Origin: Thermodesulfobium sp. 4217-1
GTDB lineage: Bacteria; Thermodesulfobiota; Thermodesulfobiia; Thermodesulfobiales; Thermodesulfobiaceae
DNA length: 64,000 nt
Direction of reading: 5' to 3'
Assembly: GCF_039822205.1 (NCBI RefSeq)
Contig: NZ_JBAGBW010000008.1
Span: forward strand, 11,034 to 75,033
The notes beneath the pieces were generated by a model that saw only the letters and a program-made list of their open reading frames with translations, was not told where the DNA came from and searched no databases. Of this stretch, positions 44,011 through 51,919 are shown one piece after another. A program made the position numbers and the translations under genes. Each line of letters starts with the position of its first letter. The first letter of the stretch is position 1.

Positions 44011-44421
44011 TCAAACTATAAGTATTGGGATTTTTGATTTCTCAATCAAGAATCTAGCAATGGAGTGGTGCATAATAGACGCCTCAAAGCCAGTTTTTCT
44101 ACCCAGCACGATCAGGTCAACATTAAATTTTTTTGCAGCGTTATAAATTTCCATTGAAGGGCTCTCCCCTTCTTGGATTGAAATTTCATCTATAATATCT
44201 GGGTCTTTTATTTCTTTTTTTAGCTCATCTACAAGAGCACTAGCCCTTTTATATCCCGCTTCTTCGGCATCAGGGTTAAGGTCAGCAACTTGTGTAGGCA
44301 TTTCAATAACATGAAAGAGTATTATTTTTGCACCACTTAATTTTGCCAACTCATAGCCTATACTCATAACATCATGTCTTTTAGGCGTCGAATCAACTGC
44401 AAACAATATCTTCTTAAACAT
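44011..44421 (-). CDS. Universal stress protein, UspA family
   Basis: 136 residues from ATG 44421 with the Usp start MFKKILFAVDSTP and the ATP-binding end motif VDLIVLGRKTG...HHSIARFLIEKSKIPILIV. The G-2x-G-9x-G-S/T motif is altered, so nucleotide binding is uncertain. AGGAGGAG lies 2 bases before the ATG; an upstream in-frame start at 44454 lies ahead of it. It follows the TauE/SafE gene by 19 bases and is probably co-transcribed with it. Confidence 0.85.
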   Translation of the reverse strand: MFKKILFAVDSTPKRHDVMSIGYELAKLSGAKIILFHVIEMPTQVADLNPDAEEAGYKRASALVDELKKEIKDPDIIDEISIQEGESPSMEIYNAAKKFNVDLIVLGRKTGFEASIMHHSIARFLIEKSKIPILIV

Positions 44422-44440
44422 TACTCCTCCTAAGAAATGA

Positions 44441-45409
44441 TTATATAATTGCAAACCCCTTGAGAATGCTCATTAAGCCAGAAACAGAAAGCAAAATAAT
44501 TACTAGCCACCTTACAATTCTAGGTTTTGTAAGAGCTAACAATCTGACTCCCACCTGAGAGCCCAGCATCATGCCTACTACTGATGGCACTGCAATAATG
44601 GGCAGCACAGCGCCATTGTTTAGGTATATCCAGGCTGCCGATGTATCGGTAATAGATAATAAAAAGTTGCTAGAAGCTACTGATATCTTTAAAGGAGCTC
44701 CAAGAACCAGGTTAAAAACTGCCACATTGGCCCAGCCAGCGCCTAAACCAAACATACCAGCAATAAACCCAACCAAAAAAAACAGTACAAGCCCAATGTG
44801 AGAATTTTGAATTTGCCAATTAATATTTTTTCTTTGTGTAATTTCATAGTAAATACCGTGTATACCAAGAATCTGAGCAATTTTGTCACGCTTGGTTATC
44901 TCAGGGAATTCAGATCTCTTGGATGTAAGAAGCACAAAACAAATTGCAAGAATAACTAATCCTAATGCAATTCTTACTATGTTTTGTGGCAAGGCCAACC
45001 CCACCATAGCACCCATAATAGAAGAGATTGATGCAATCAGAGCCATAGGCATACAAAGTCTCAGAGAAGCAAGATTTCTCATCAAAAGTCCAGGACCTGC
45101 AGAAAGCGATCCTGCCAAAGCTACCATCAAACCAGCGCCCCTTACAAAATCCATATGAAAAGGAAAAAATGTGCCAAGTATAGGCACGAAAAGGACACCG
45201 CCTCCAACACCTGCCAAGACTGCTACAATGCCTAAACCAAAACAAAAAACAAACAAAGACAGTGGCCATATCCACCATGGAATTCCGACCGATGTCTCTT
45301 CAGCAAGGATTATATCCTTTGCAGCAAATGCATGTGGTACTAAAAAAAATACAAAAAATAAAAACATAAAAAAGGAAAAAAACAATACTAAATTCTTTGA
45401 AGAGTTCAC
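44441..45409 (-). CDS. TauE/SafE family anion permease
   Basis: 322 residues, with a signal-like first helix and about eight further helices in two TauE repeats. The repeats have the glycine-rich openings LAGVGGGVLFVPILGTFF and GFIAGMFGLGAGWANVAVF. The family exports sulfite, sulfoacetate or related organosulfur anions. It sits between a DUF1634-like gene and a Usp gene, all on the minus strand. Substrate not determinable; the sulfur context of the window favours sulfite or a sulfonate. Confidence 0.88.
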   Translation of the reverse strand: MNSSKNLVLFFSFFMFLFFVFFLVPHAFAAKDIILAEETSVGIPWWIWPLSLFVFCFGLGIVAVLAGVGGGVLFVPILGTFFPFHMDFVRGAGLMVALAGSLSAGPGLLMRNLASLRLCMPMALIASISSIMGAMVGLALPQNIVRIALGLVILAICFVLLTSKRSEFPEITKRDKIAQILGIHGIYYEITQRKNINWQIQNSHIGLVLFFLVGFIAGMFGLGAGWANVAVFNLVLGAPLKISVASSNFLLSITDTSAAWIYLNNGAVLPIIAVPSVVGMMLGSQVGVRLLALTKPRIVRWLVIILLSVSGLMSILKGFAII

Positions 45410-45419
45410 AGTATGCCTC

Positions 45420-45851
45420 CTATTCTACTTTGAGAAATCCGCTAGCTGCCAAAGCAAGAATGGATATCTCCAATATTACTATAAAAATCATTGCAAATTC
45501 TTTCTTCTTAATATATATTGGCAAAACTGTTAAGTAGCACAAAATTGGCACAAAAGCCAAAAAAGTAAGCGCTGCCTTTGCCATCATATCAGATTTAAAA
45601 ATTAAATTCATCCAACCCCAGCCTGTTTCAATTCCAAAGCTTTCATTAAGCAGCGCAGAATTTTTTACCCATAAGCGCGGCAGCTTATCCAAAGGTATTA
45701 CGGGAGAAATCAATCCAGAAAGATAGATAAAAAAAGTAAGCAAAATAGAAAAAAGGCCAACTCTTGCCGACCACTTAAGAACAGTAGCGTATTTCTTTTG
45801 ATCGATTGGCGTTTCAATATTCTGCCCGATACTGCTAGCAGTTTTTTCCAT
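45420..45851 (-). CDS. DUF1634-like membrane protein
   Basis: 143 residues with three to four helices: about 27-47, 88-110 and 115-140. The pattern RVGLFSILLTFFIYLSG, an extracytoplasmic loop with LDKLPRLW, then PILCYLTVLPIYIKKKEF fits the DUF1634 type, whose genes commonly precede TauE/SafE permeases. Function unknown; likely an accessory subunit. It begins the module and is divergent from the second TauE gene. Confidence 0.7.
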   Translation of the reverse strand: MEKTASSIGQNIETPIDQKKYATVLKWSARVGLFSILLTFFIYLSGLISPVIPLDKLPRLWVKNSALLNESFGIETGWGWMNLIFKSDMMAKAALTFLAFVPILCYLTVLPIYIKKKEFAMIFIVILEISILALAASGFLKVE

Positions 45852-46237
45852 AACCCAAAACTCCCTTCAAATTTATTTGTCTATAAATTATAAGTAATGG
45901 CAAAAGCTAATTTTAATAAAGTAAAAACACCTACATGATGTAGTAAATCTTAATGTCAATTATAACATATTCTTATGGAATTTATGTGTTTTAGTTATAC
46001 ATACAAAAAAAATAAAAATCTATGTCGTAAGGGATTTTGCTTACATTAATACAATGCTTTCCCTAATAAAAACTTCATCTTTCCCCAACTATTTTTTTAT
46101 ATAACTAAATTTTATCATTAATACAAATAAAATTTATGAATAAATTTTATAAACGATTCGAGGAGGTGACAGAGTAATTTCGCTCAAAAGAATTTTAGTT
46201 AGTAAAGTATAAAAAATTTTAAGGGAGGGAAACAAAA
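45852..46237. other. Divergent intergenic region between the two TauE modules
   Basis: 386 bases, strongly AT-rich, no coding frame found. It must hold the promoters of both modules. There is a 6-bp inverted repeat CTACAT-G-ATGTAG at about 45931-45943 that could be an operator, and an isolated AGGAGGTGA at about 46161-46169 followed only by GTG ACA GAG TAA, which codes nothing. The AAGGGAGGG ribosome binding site of the right-hand gene is at its end. Confidence 0.5.
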
Positions 46238-47539
46238 ATGTTAAAAGGATTTTTCGGAGGGCTTTATAAGACAGGAGAGTTAATTAATGAGGCTTCAAAG
46301 GCTCAGGGGAAGTGGCAGTTGGAGACAAGCAATACGATATTAATGAGGAGAAAGAAATTTTTACTCATATTATTTCTCCCAGTGCTTGCAGGATTGGCGA
46401 TGCAGTGTGCATTTGCAGCAGGACCGACATATATTGGCGGTGGGCATGCCTATATGCCTGCAGTAGCCACTACTCAAATGCTTTGCGGTATCCTTGTAAT
46501 CGGTTTGTTGTCAGGCCTAATCACTGGAGTCATAGGAGCTGGAGGAGGATATGTTCTTACTCCTGCGTTAATGACGCTTGGCGTAAAGGGAATTATGGCA
46601 GTTGGAACAGATCAATTTGCAATATTTGCAAACGCAATACTTGGAACAACACTTCACAAAAAGTTAGGCAACGTAAACCTTTGGTTAGCAGTATGGTTTG
46701 TAGTAGGTTCATTCGCAGGGGTCACTATAGGAGCATCTATCAATAGGCAAATCTATGCGCTAAGTCCAGCTCTCAGCGATGCTTTTATTTCCACAGTTTA
46801 TGTAATATTGCTCGGAATACTTGGATTCTACTCAACTATGGACTATATAAAGTTAAGAAAGGGACAAAAGGATACCTCAAGAAAGGCGATCATGGATGTT
46901 AGAACTGGATTCGCACGCTGGCTTCAAAACATCCCATTAAAGCCAAGAATCAAATTTGATGACCACATATTCGAAGGCGGAATGAGCATATCTGTATACC
47001 CAGTTGTTATATGCGGCTTTATAGTAGGTTTTGTAGCAGCGATAATGGGAGTCGGTGGAGGATTCTTGACATTTCCTCTCTTTGTATATGGATTAGGAGT
47101 TTCAACCTTTACAACGGTAGGCACGGACATTCTTCAAATAATCTTTACAACAGCCTATTCGTCAATCTTTAACTATGCAATATACGGCTATATCTTTTAC
47201 AGCATAGCCATAACGATGCTTCTTGGCTCCCTGATAGGAGTTCAAATCGGCGCTATGGTAACAACATTTGTAAAGGGCACAACAATCAAGCTCTTTTATG
47301 CACTAACCATATTAGCAGGATTCGTAAACAGGCTTGCAGCACTCCCACCAAGATTATCAGATGCAAATATTATCGCTATAAGCAAGGAAGCTTCAAGTGT
47401 CTTAACAATGATTGGAACAGTTGTATTCTTTGGATTGGTAGCGCTATTTGGATTCTTTGTGCTGTATACCTTTTACGCTAACGTAATAATATCAAAGAAG
47501 CCAGCCAAGGAAGTTGTCGAATCAAAGAAGATCTCTTAA
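46238..47539 (+). CDS. TauE/SafE family anion permease, long form
   Basis: 433 residues. An N-terminal cytoplasmic extension of about 40 residues precedes a signal-like helix and then two TauE repeats: GLITGVIGAGGGYVLTPALM and GFVAAIMGVGGGFLTFPLFV, each with the glycine-rich P-loop-like turn of the family. Residues about 205-245 are a cytoplasmic linker. It heads a plus-strand module with a two-helix membrane protein and a Usp protein. A sulfur oxyanion or sulfonate exporter is the likely role. Confidence 0.87.
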   Translation: MLKGFFGGLYKTGELINEASKAQGKWQLETSNTILMRRKKFLLILFLPVLAGLAMQCAFAAGPTYIGGGHAYMPAVATTQMLCGILVIGLLSGLITGVIGAGGGYVLTPALMTLGVKGIMAVGTDQFAIFANAILGTTLHKKLGNVNLWLAVWFVVGSFAGVTIGASINRQIYALSPALSDAFISTVYVILLGILGFYSTMDYIKLRKGQKDTSRKAIMDVRTGFARWLQNIPLKPRIKFDDHIFEGGMSISVYPVVICGFIVGFVAAIMGVGGGFLTFPLFVYGLGVSTFTTVGTDILQIIFTTAYSSIFNYAIYGYIFYSIAITMLLGSLIGVQIGAMVTTFVKGTTIKLFYALTILAGFVNRLAALPPRLSDANIIAISKEASSVLTMIGTVVFFGLVALFGFFVLYTFYANVIISKKPAKEVVESKKIS

Positions 47540-47566
47540 GAACAAAATACGAGAGGAGTGAAGAAG

Positions 47567-48352
47567 ATGTTATCAAATAAGAATAAGCTTCAATTAGGTC
47601 TTATAGGAATAATAAGCTTTATGGCAATGTTGGTAGTATGGCTTAGCCCTGTCGCACCAGGACACCTGACAGGACTTCAGTGGACCGATCAATTTTTCAA
47701 CGGTCTTACAAAGGCATCAGCTTATCAATATCCAAAAGTGTTCAAGGATAGTGAGCGCTTTATAGGCAAAACATTTAATCTAAACTATCGTGCATCGAAT
47801 GAAAACGAAGCAAAAATGCTCGAAAAGCTATATACATCCTTTGGCGCAAAGGTTGAAATTCAGGGAACTTCTTTAGCTATTAGCGGAGACTTAGGAAGGG
47901 TGTCACAAGGAATACTCTCATATAGCGAGGACTTCTTCAACAATAGAAGAAAGGATATGACAAGCGTATTAGGTTTTGATAGCAAAGACGGACTATATGC
48001 TATATATCTATCTCAGCAAGCCCTTGAAAAGTCCTATTTAAGAAACAATCAGGCATCAGAGCTACAATTTGTAAGAGAAATTTTAGAAAGAGCTATAGAG
48101 CCAGCCTACAATTTTGACGGAATAGTTGCTGCTGGAGCTCCAAAGTCCGTTGAAGGAGAATATGCCCTGGGCGCCCTTAGAAGTTATCCAAGCATAGAAC
48201 AAAGCCCTGTTGGGATAAAGGAAATGATAATTCTTAGCGCTTTAATAATATTTTATCTACTATATACCTGCTGGTATGGTTTCTCGCTAATGTACCTATT
48301 AGAAGGCGCAGGAGTATCAAAGCTAAGTAAGAAGTCAAGAAAAGAAGCATAG
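47567..48352 (+). CDS. Hypothetical two-helix membrane protein of the TauE module
   Basis: Not recognised. 261 residues from ATG 47567 (GAGAGGAG before it; an in-frame GTG at 47558 touches that site). An N-terminal helix (about 11-29) and a C-terminal helix (about 223-243) enclose an extracytoplasmic domain of about 190 residues with no cysteine. It includes NLNYRASNENEAKMLEKLYT and a segment with GAPKSVEGEYALGALRSYP. Its fixed place between TauE and Usp suggests an accessory subunit. Confidence 0.65.
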   Translation: MLSNKNKLQLGLIGIISFMAMLVVWLSPVAPGHLTGLQWTDQFFNGLTKASAYQYPKVFKDSERFIGKTFNLNYRASNENEAKMLEKLYTSFGAKVEIQGTSLAISGDLGRVSQGILSYSEDFFNNRRKDMTSVLGFDSKDGLYAIYLSQQALEKSYLRNNQASELQFVREILERAIEPAYNFDGIVAAGAPKSVEGEYALGALRSYPSIEQSPVGIKEMIILSALIIFYLLYTCWYGFSLMYLLEGAGVSKLSKKSRKEA

Positions 48353-48366
48353 GCAATGTTCAACAC

Positions 48367-48393
48367 AGAGGGCACATCAAATATGTGCCCTCT
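48367..48393 (+). repeat. Perfect hairpin between the membrane-protein and Usp genes
   Basis: AGAGGGCACAT and ATGTGCCCTCT form an 11-bp perfect stem with CAAAT loop. No T run follows, so it is probably an mRNA-stabilising or processing hairpin, or a weak attenuator, rather than a full terminator. Confidence 0.8.
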
Positions 48394-48428
48394 CAAGAAA
48401 AAATCTCATAAAAGGGGTGATGAAGAAG

Positions 48429-48848
48429 ATGAATCCAATATTAATAGTCATAAAAGATATAAAAAACGATAAAAATGTCTTAAAAGGAGGATTCGAAAAG
48501 GCGATAGAAGAAGGAAGACCTGCAGTCATAGCTAAGATAATAGAAAAATCAGAGCACCTTGGAGTTTACAACCCAGAAGCAGAGGAATATTTCGTCCAAA
48601 AAGCGTGGCAGGAAATCGAAAAGGCGATTGAAGATGGAAGAAGACTAGGAATAAATGCTTATGGAATCGTGAAAATAGGCTTGCTAGAAGAAAAGATAGA
48701 TGAAGTAGCAAAGGAAGTAAAAGCAAAACTCGTAGTGATTGGGCAAAAGAAATTGAGTGGTCTTAAAAAACTCGTGTTTGGCCACGGCATCACAGAAGAG
48801 GGAAGCTTTGAAAACGTTTGTCCGGTATTACTAATAGGGAAAAAATAA
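48429..48848 (+). CDS. Universal stress protein-like protein
   Basis: 139 residues from ATG 48429, with an MNPILIVIKD start and a C-terminal AKLVVIGQKKLSG...GSFENVCPVLLIGKK, which is Usp-like (VVxG...ENVxCPVLxV). The first alpha-beta unit is less conserved (GGFEKAIEEGRPAVIAKIIE). Upstream in-frame starts GTG 48417 and ATG 48420 overlap the GGGGTGATG ribosome binding site. Third gene of the TauE module, mirroring the TauE-Usp pair on the other side. Confidence 0.78.
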   Translation: MNPILIVIKDIKNDKNVLKGGFEKAIEEGRPAVIAKIIEKSEHLGVYNPEAEEYFVQKAWQEIEKAIEDGRRLGINAYGIVKIGLLEEKIDEVAKEVKAKLVVIGQKKLSGLKKLVFGHGITEEGSFENVCPVLLIGKK

Positions 48849-48907
48849 GTAACGTCCTTTAAGCAATAAACATTTTTTGTGCTAAAATTATTAAAAAAAG
48901 TGGGGGT

Positions 48908-49873
48908 ATTAAGACCTTTAAAAACTTTAATCTGTCAATTTTAAATTTAGCAAAAAAGCCATATCTATTTCTAATAGCTATTTTAATATGCGCATTTTTA
49001 GCTTTTTTATGTTTTGTTATGAGGGCAGATTTCAGCTTAGAACCCAGCACATATATTAATCTAAACGAAAGGCTTTCCAATAGCTATTTAGAAAGGGACA
49101 AAACCGACATACTAAGGGTGGTGGTCTCGTCGACCCTCAGTCCAAAAGAGACAATTCACACCTATCAGCCTTTGCTCCAATATATCTCAAAAAAAACTGG
49201 TCTACAATGCATCCTAATACAAAAAAAGACAAATTTTGAAATCAAAGATTTGTTCAACTCTAAAGCGGTAGATATAGGAATAATAACGGCAAGCGCATAT
49301 GTCCTTGATCAGGATCAGATGGACATTTTGGCGATACCTGTAATAAATAATGACTTAACTTTTTCATCAGTTATAGTCTCAAACAAAAATAATATAAGAA
49401 CATTTGAAGATTTAAAAGGAAAATCAATAGCATTTACCGATATCGCATCCTTTTCTGGATATCTTATACCCTTATACTATCTCAGAGAAAATAATTTGGA
49501 TATAAACTACTTTTCCAATCACATTTTTACATTTAATAGTTCTGACTCTATTCGCGCTCTCTTAGAAAACATCGTAGATGCTGCAGCTTTAAATAGTAAA
49601 TTTTTTAGAACCTATGTAAAAGAAAACCCTGAAATGTCAGAAAATCTACATATTGTCTGGCAATCTCCAATCAGAATCGGAAACCCGCCAATCGTAGCCA
49701 GAAAAAATATAAGTCCCGAGGTTGAAAAAAAAGTTAAAGATGTATTATTAAATATGTCCAACGATCCTGAAGGACAAAGAATTCTCAAAAATATGGGATA
49801 CGACAACTTCTCCAGACCACAATCATTACTATATTTGCCTATAAAAATGATACTGCGAAAACTCGAACAATGA
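48908..49873 (+). CDS. Membrane-anchored PhnD-like substrate-binding protein
   Basis: The domain from about residue 55 on is a PhnD/TtrS-type periplasmic binding fold: LRVVVSSTLSPKETIHTYQP, VDIGIITASAYVL, DLKGKSIAFTDIASFSGYL and the C-terminal ARKNISPEVEKKVKDVLL. The first ATG in frame (49019) would leave it without an export signal. In-frame upstream sequence gives AKKPYLFLIAILICAFLAFL, an obvious membrane anchor, so translation must begin before 49019. The start is unresolved: an ATT at 48908 after GGGGGT is one option, or a GTG at 48900 with an indel in the G run. It is coupled to the histidine kinase (ATGA). Confidence 0.75.
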   Translation: MKTFKNFNLSILNLAKKPYLFLIAILICAFLAFLCFVMRADFSLEPSTYINLNERLSNSYLERDKTDILRVVVSSTLSPKETIHTYQPLLQYISKKTGLQCILIQKKTNFEIKDLFNSKAVDIGIITASAYVLDQDQMDILAIPVINNDLTFSSVIVSNKNNIRTFEDLKGKSIAFTDIASFSGYLIPLYYLRENNLDINYFSNHIFTFNSSDSIRALLENIVDAAALNSKFFRTYVKENPEMSENLHIVWQSPIRIGNPPIVARKNISPEVEKKVKDVLLNMSNDPEGQRILKNMGYDNFSRPQSLLYLPIKMILRKLEQ

Positions 49874-51267
49874 GCTTAAAAACAAAGATTTTAATTATCA
49901 ATATATTTTCAATATTTATAATAACTTTAGGGATAGCTTTAGAAATAAAGATCGTACTAACACAAAATCTTGAAGATAGGCTGATTCTGAGGACTAACAA
50001 CATAGCATCCAACCTCTCGGACAGCGTAATAGAACCACTATTATCAAATAATATTTATTTTGTTCATCAGATCCTTGTGCAATACAAAGAAAACAATCCT
50101 GAGGTAAGTTATATAAACATAATAGGCAACCAAAAAGAGGTACTTAGCAGCACCTTTAGCAATGGCTTTCCAAAAGAGCTTTATCTTTTACAAACTAGCG
50201 ACACAGGGAACAATACAGAGGTATTTTCCTCTGAAATAGGTAAAATTATCGATATTAAATATCCTATTGCAGATGGCTCTTTCGGATATATCCACGTTGG
50301 TGTCACAGAAAAAGAGGTTGAAAAAAGAATACAAGAAATAATAGAAACGATTCTTTTGTTTGGTTTCTTTATTAACCTGCTAGCCTCTGTTTTACTTTAC
50401 AAGCTTACAAATTCAATAACCAATAATTTAAAAAAGCTGACTTTATACGCAAAAAGCATAGCTATTGGCAATAGCGTTTCTCAACCAGATATAAAAGCCG
50501 ATGATGAGGTAAAAGAACTCTTTACGTCATTCAGGCACATGCTCATGTCGCTGGAAATATCCTCAAAAGAAGAAATAAAACTAATTACAAAGTTAAAAGA
50601 TGAAGAAAGAAAAAGAGAACTTCTAAAAAAGACTATGGAGACGCTCGAGAAAGAAAGAAAAAGAATTTCGATGGAGATACACGATTCGGTAATGCAAAAT
50701 CTTGCATCTATAAATATAATGCTAAAGATAATCCAATCAAGGCTAAATCAACAAGAAAAATTAGAAATAGAAAATTTACAAAAATTAATAGAAGATACAA
50801 TAGAAGAGCTCAGAAACATCGCAAGAAATCTTAGGCCGCCTCAATTAGAAAAATTGGGTTTAAAATCAAGTTTAGAATCTTTTTTTGATGAGATAGAAAA
50901 AAGACATAATTTAAAAATAGATTTTGACTTTACAATAAGTGAAGAAAAATTAGATTGGACCTGGTCAATTAACATCTATAGGATAATTCAAGAGGCCATA
51001 TCCAATATTGTCAAGCACACAAGTGCAGATATCGCCGTCGTTTTAATAAAAGAATTAGATGACAAAATTGAGCTCGAGATAAGAGATAATGGAGAAGGAT
51101 TTAATGTCGAGGACACCTTAAATAAAAAGGCAACTCGTCTTGGAATAATTGATATGAGAGAAAGGGCAAAAACATATGGAGGCCAATTTAATATAAGTTC
51201 CACAAAAGGAGGTGGTACAGTTGTCAAAATCTCTTTCCCAAAACCTAAAAACAATGATATTAGTTGA
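49870..51267 (+). CDS. NarX-type sensor histidine kinase
   Basis: 465 residues: helix 1 (about 7-27), periplasmic domain (about 30-155), helix 2 (about 160-182), HAMP (about 183-235), a coiled coil, a HisKA_3 box with the phospho-accepting His in SMEIHDSVMQNLA, the LRPPQLEKLGL segment, and the ATPase with IVKHTSADIA (N-type box varied) and DNGEGF. The HisKA_3 class pairs with LuxR-type regulators, as here. It probably receives its signal in part from the anchored PhnD-like protein encoded upstream. Confidence 0.92.
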   Translation: MSLKTKILIINIFSIFIITLGIALEIKIVLTQNLEDRLILRTNNIASNLSDSVIEPLLSNNIYFVHQILVQYKENNPEVSYINIIGNQKEVLSSTFSNGFPKELYLLQTSDTGNNTEVFSSEIGKIIDIKYPIADGSFGYIHVGVTEKEVEKRIQEIIETILLFGFFINLLASVLLYKLTNSITNNLKKLTLYAKSIAIGNSVSQPDIKADDEVKELFTSFRHMLMSLEISSKEEIKLITKLKDEERKRELLKKTMETLEKERKRISMEIHDSVMQNLASINIMLKIIQSRLNQQEKLEIENLQKLIEDTIEELRNIARNLRPPQLEKLGLKSSLESFFDEIEKRHNLKIDFDFTISEEKLDWTWSINIYRIIQEAISNIVKHTSADIAVVLIKELDDKIELEIRDNGEGFNVEDTLNKKATRLGIIDMRERAKTYGGQFNISSTKGGGTVVKISFPKPKNNDIS

Positions 51268-51919
51268 CGATCATGCCATATTGAGAGCAGGTTTAAAGGC
51301 ATTGATCCAAGAACATCAAGAAAAATTTAACGTAATTGACGAAGCTTCAAGCGGAAAAGAAGCTGTTGAAAAAATAAAGAGACTGCAGCCAGACATAGCT
51401 GTATTAGACATTTCTTTGCCAGACTCAAGCGGGTTAGACTTAATAGATTCAATCAAATCCAGCTCTCCAAATACAAAAATTCTTATATTAAGCATGTTTG
51501 AAGATGAAACTATGATAGTTAAGGCATTGAAAATGGGGGCAAATGGATTTGTGCCAAAAAGATTGGCTTACGATGAGCTGATTGAAGCTCTTGAAACAAT
51601 TTCAAACACAGAGGATACTTATATTCCATCATGTCTTGCAAAAACAGTCTTGAGAGGAATGTTAAACAATGAGAAAAAGGTAAAACTCAGTACAAGAGAA
51701 AGCCAGGTCCTAAGATATACAGCCTTAGGATATGGAAACAAAGAAATGGCAAACAAACTTAATCTATCAGTAAAAACAATAGAAACCTACAAGCTCAGGA
51801 TTTCAGAAAAAATAAATGCTCAAAAAAAGTCTGATCTTGTAAAATACGCGATAAAAGAGGGCCTTCTAAAAGAAGAGGAAACAATAGACACATTAAATCA
51901 TGATGACACATCTCAATAG
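51221..51919 (+). CDS. NarL/LuxR-type response regulator
   Basis: Receiver domain (MILVDDHAILRAGLKAL, phospho-acceptor in AVLDISLPDSSG, LILSMFEDE, GANGFVPKR) and C-terminal LuxR helix-turn-helix (LSTRESQVLRYTALGYGNKE, KLNLSVKTIETYKLRI). I chose TTG 51221, placed 8 bases after AGGAGG. A GTG at 51212 overlaps the ribosome binding site. The gene overlaps the kinase gene and is directly followed by the ion permease gene (TAGATG). Confidence 0.93.
   Translation: MSKSLSQNLKTMILVDDHAILRAGLKALIQEHQEKFNVIDEASSGKEAVEKIKRLQPDIAVLDISLPDSSGLDLIDSIKSSSPNTKILILSMFEDETMIVKALKMGANGFVPKRLAYDELIEALETISNTEDTYIPSCLAKTVLRGMLNNEKKVKLSTRESQVLRYTALGYGNKEMANKLNLSVKTIETYKLRISEKINAQKKSDLVKYAIKEGLLKEEETIDTLNHDDTSQ

Noticed and set aside
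46161-46180. AGGAGGTGA followed by GTG upstream of the long TauE gene
   Set aside because: The frame is GTG ACA GAG TAA. UAA cannot be selenocysteine, so no hidden gene is supported.
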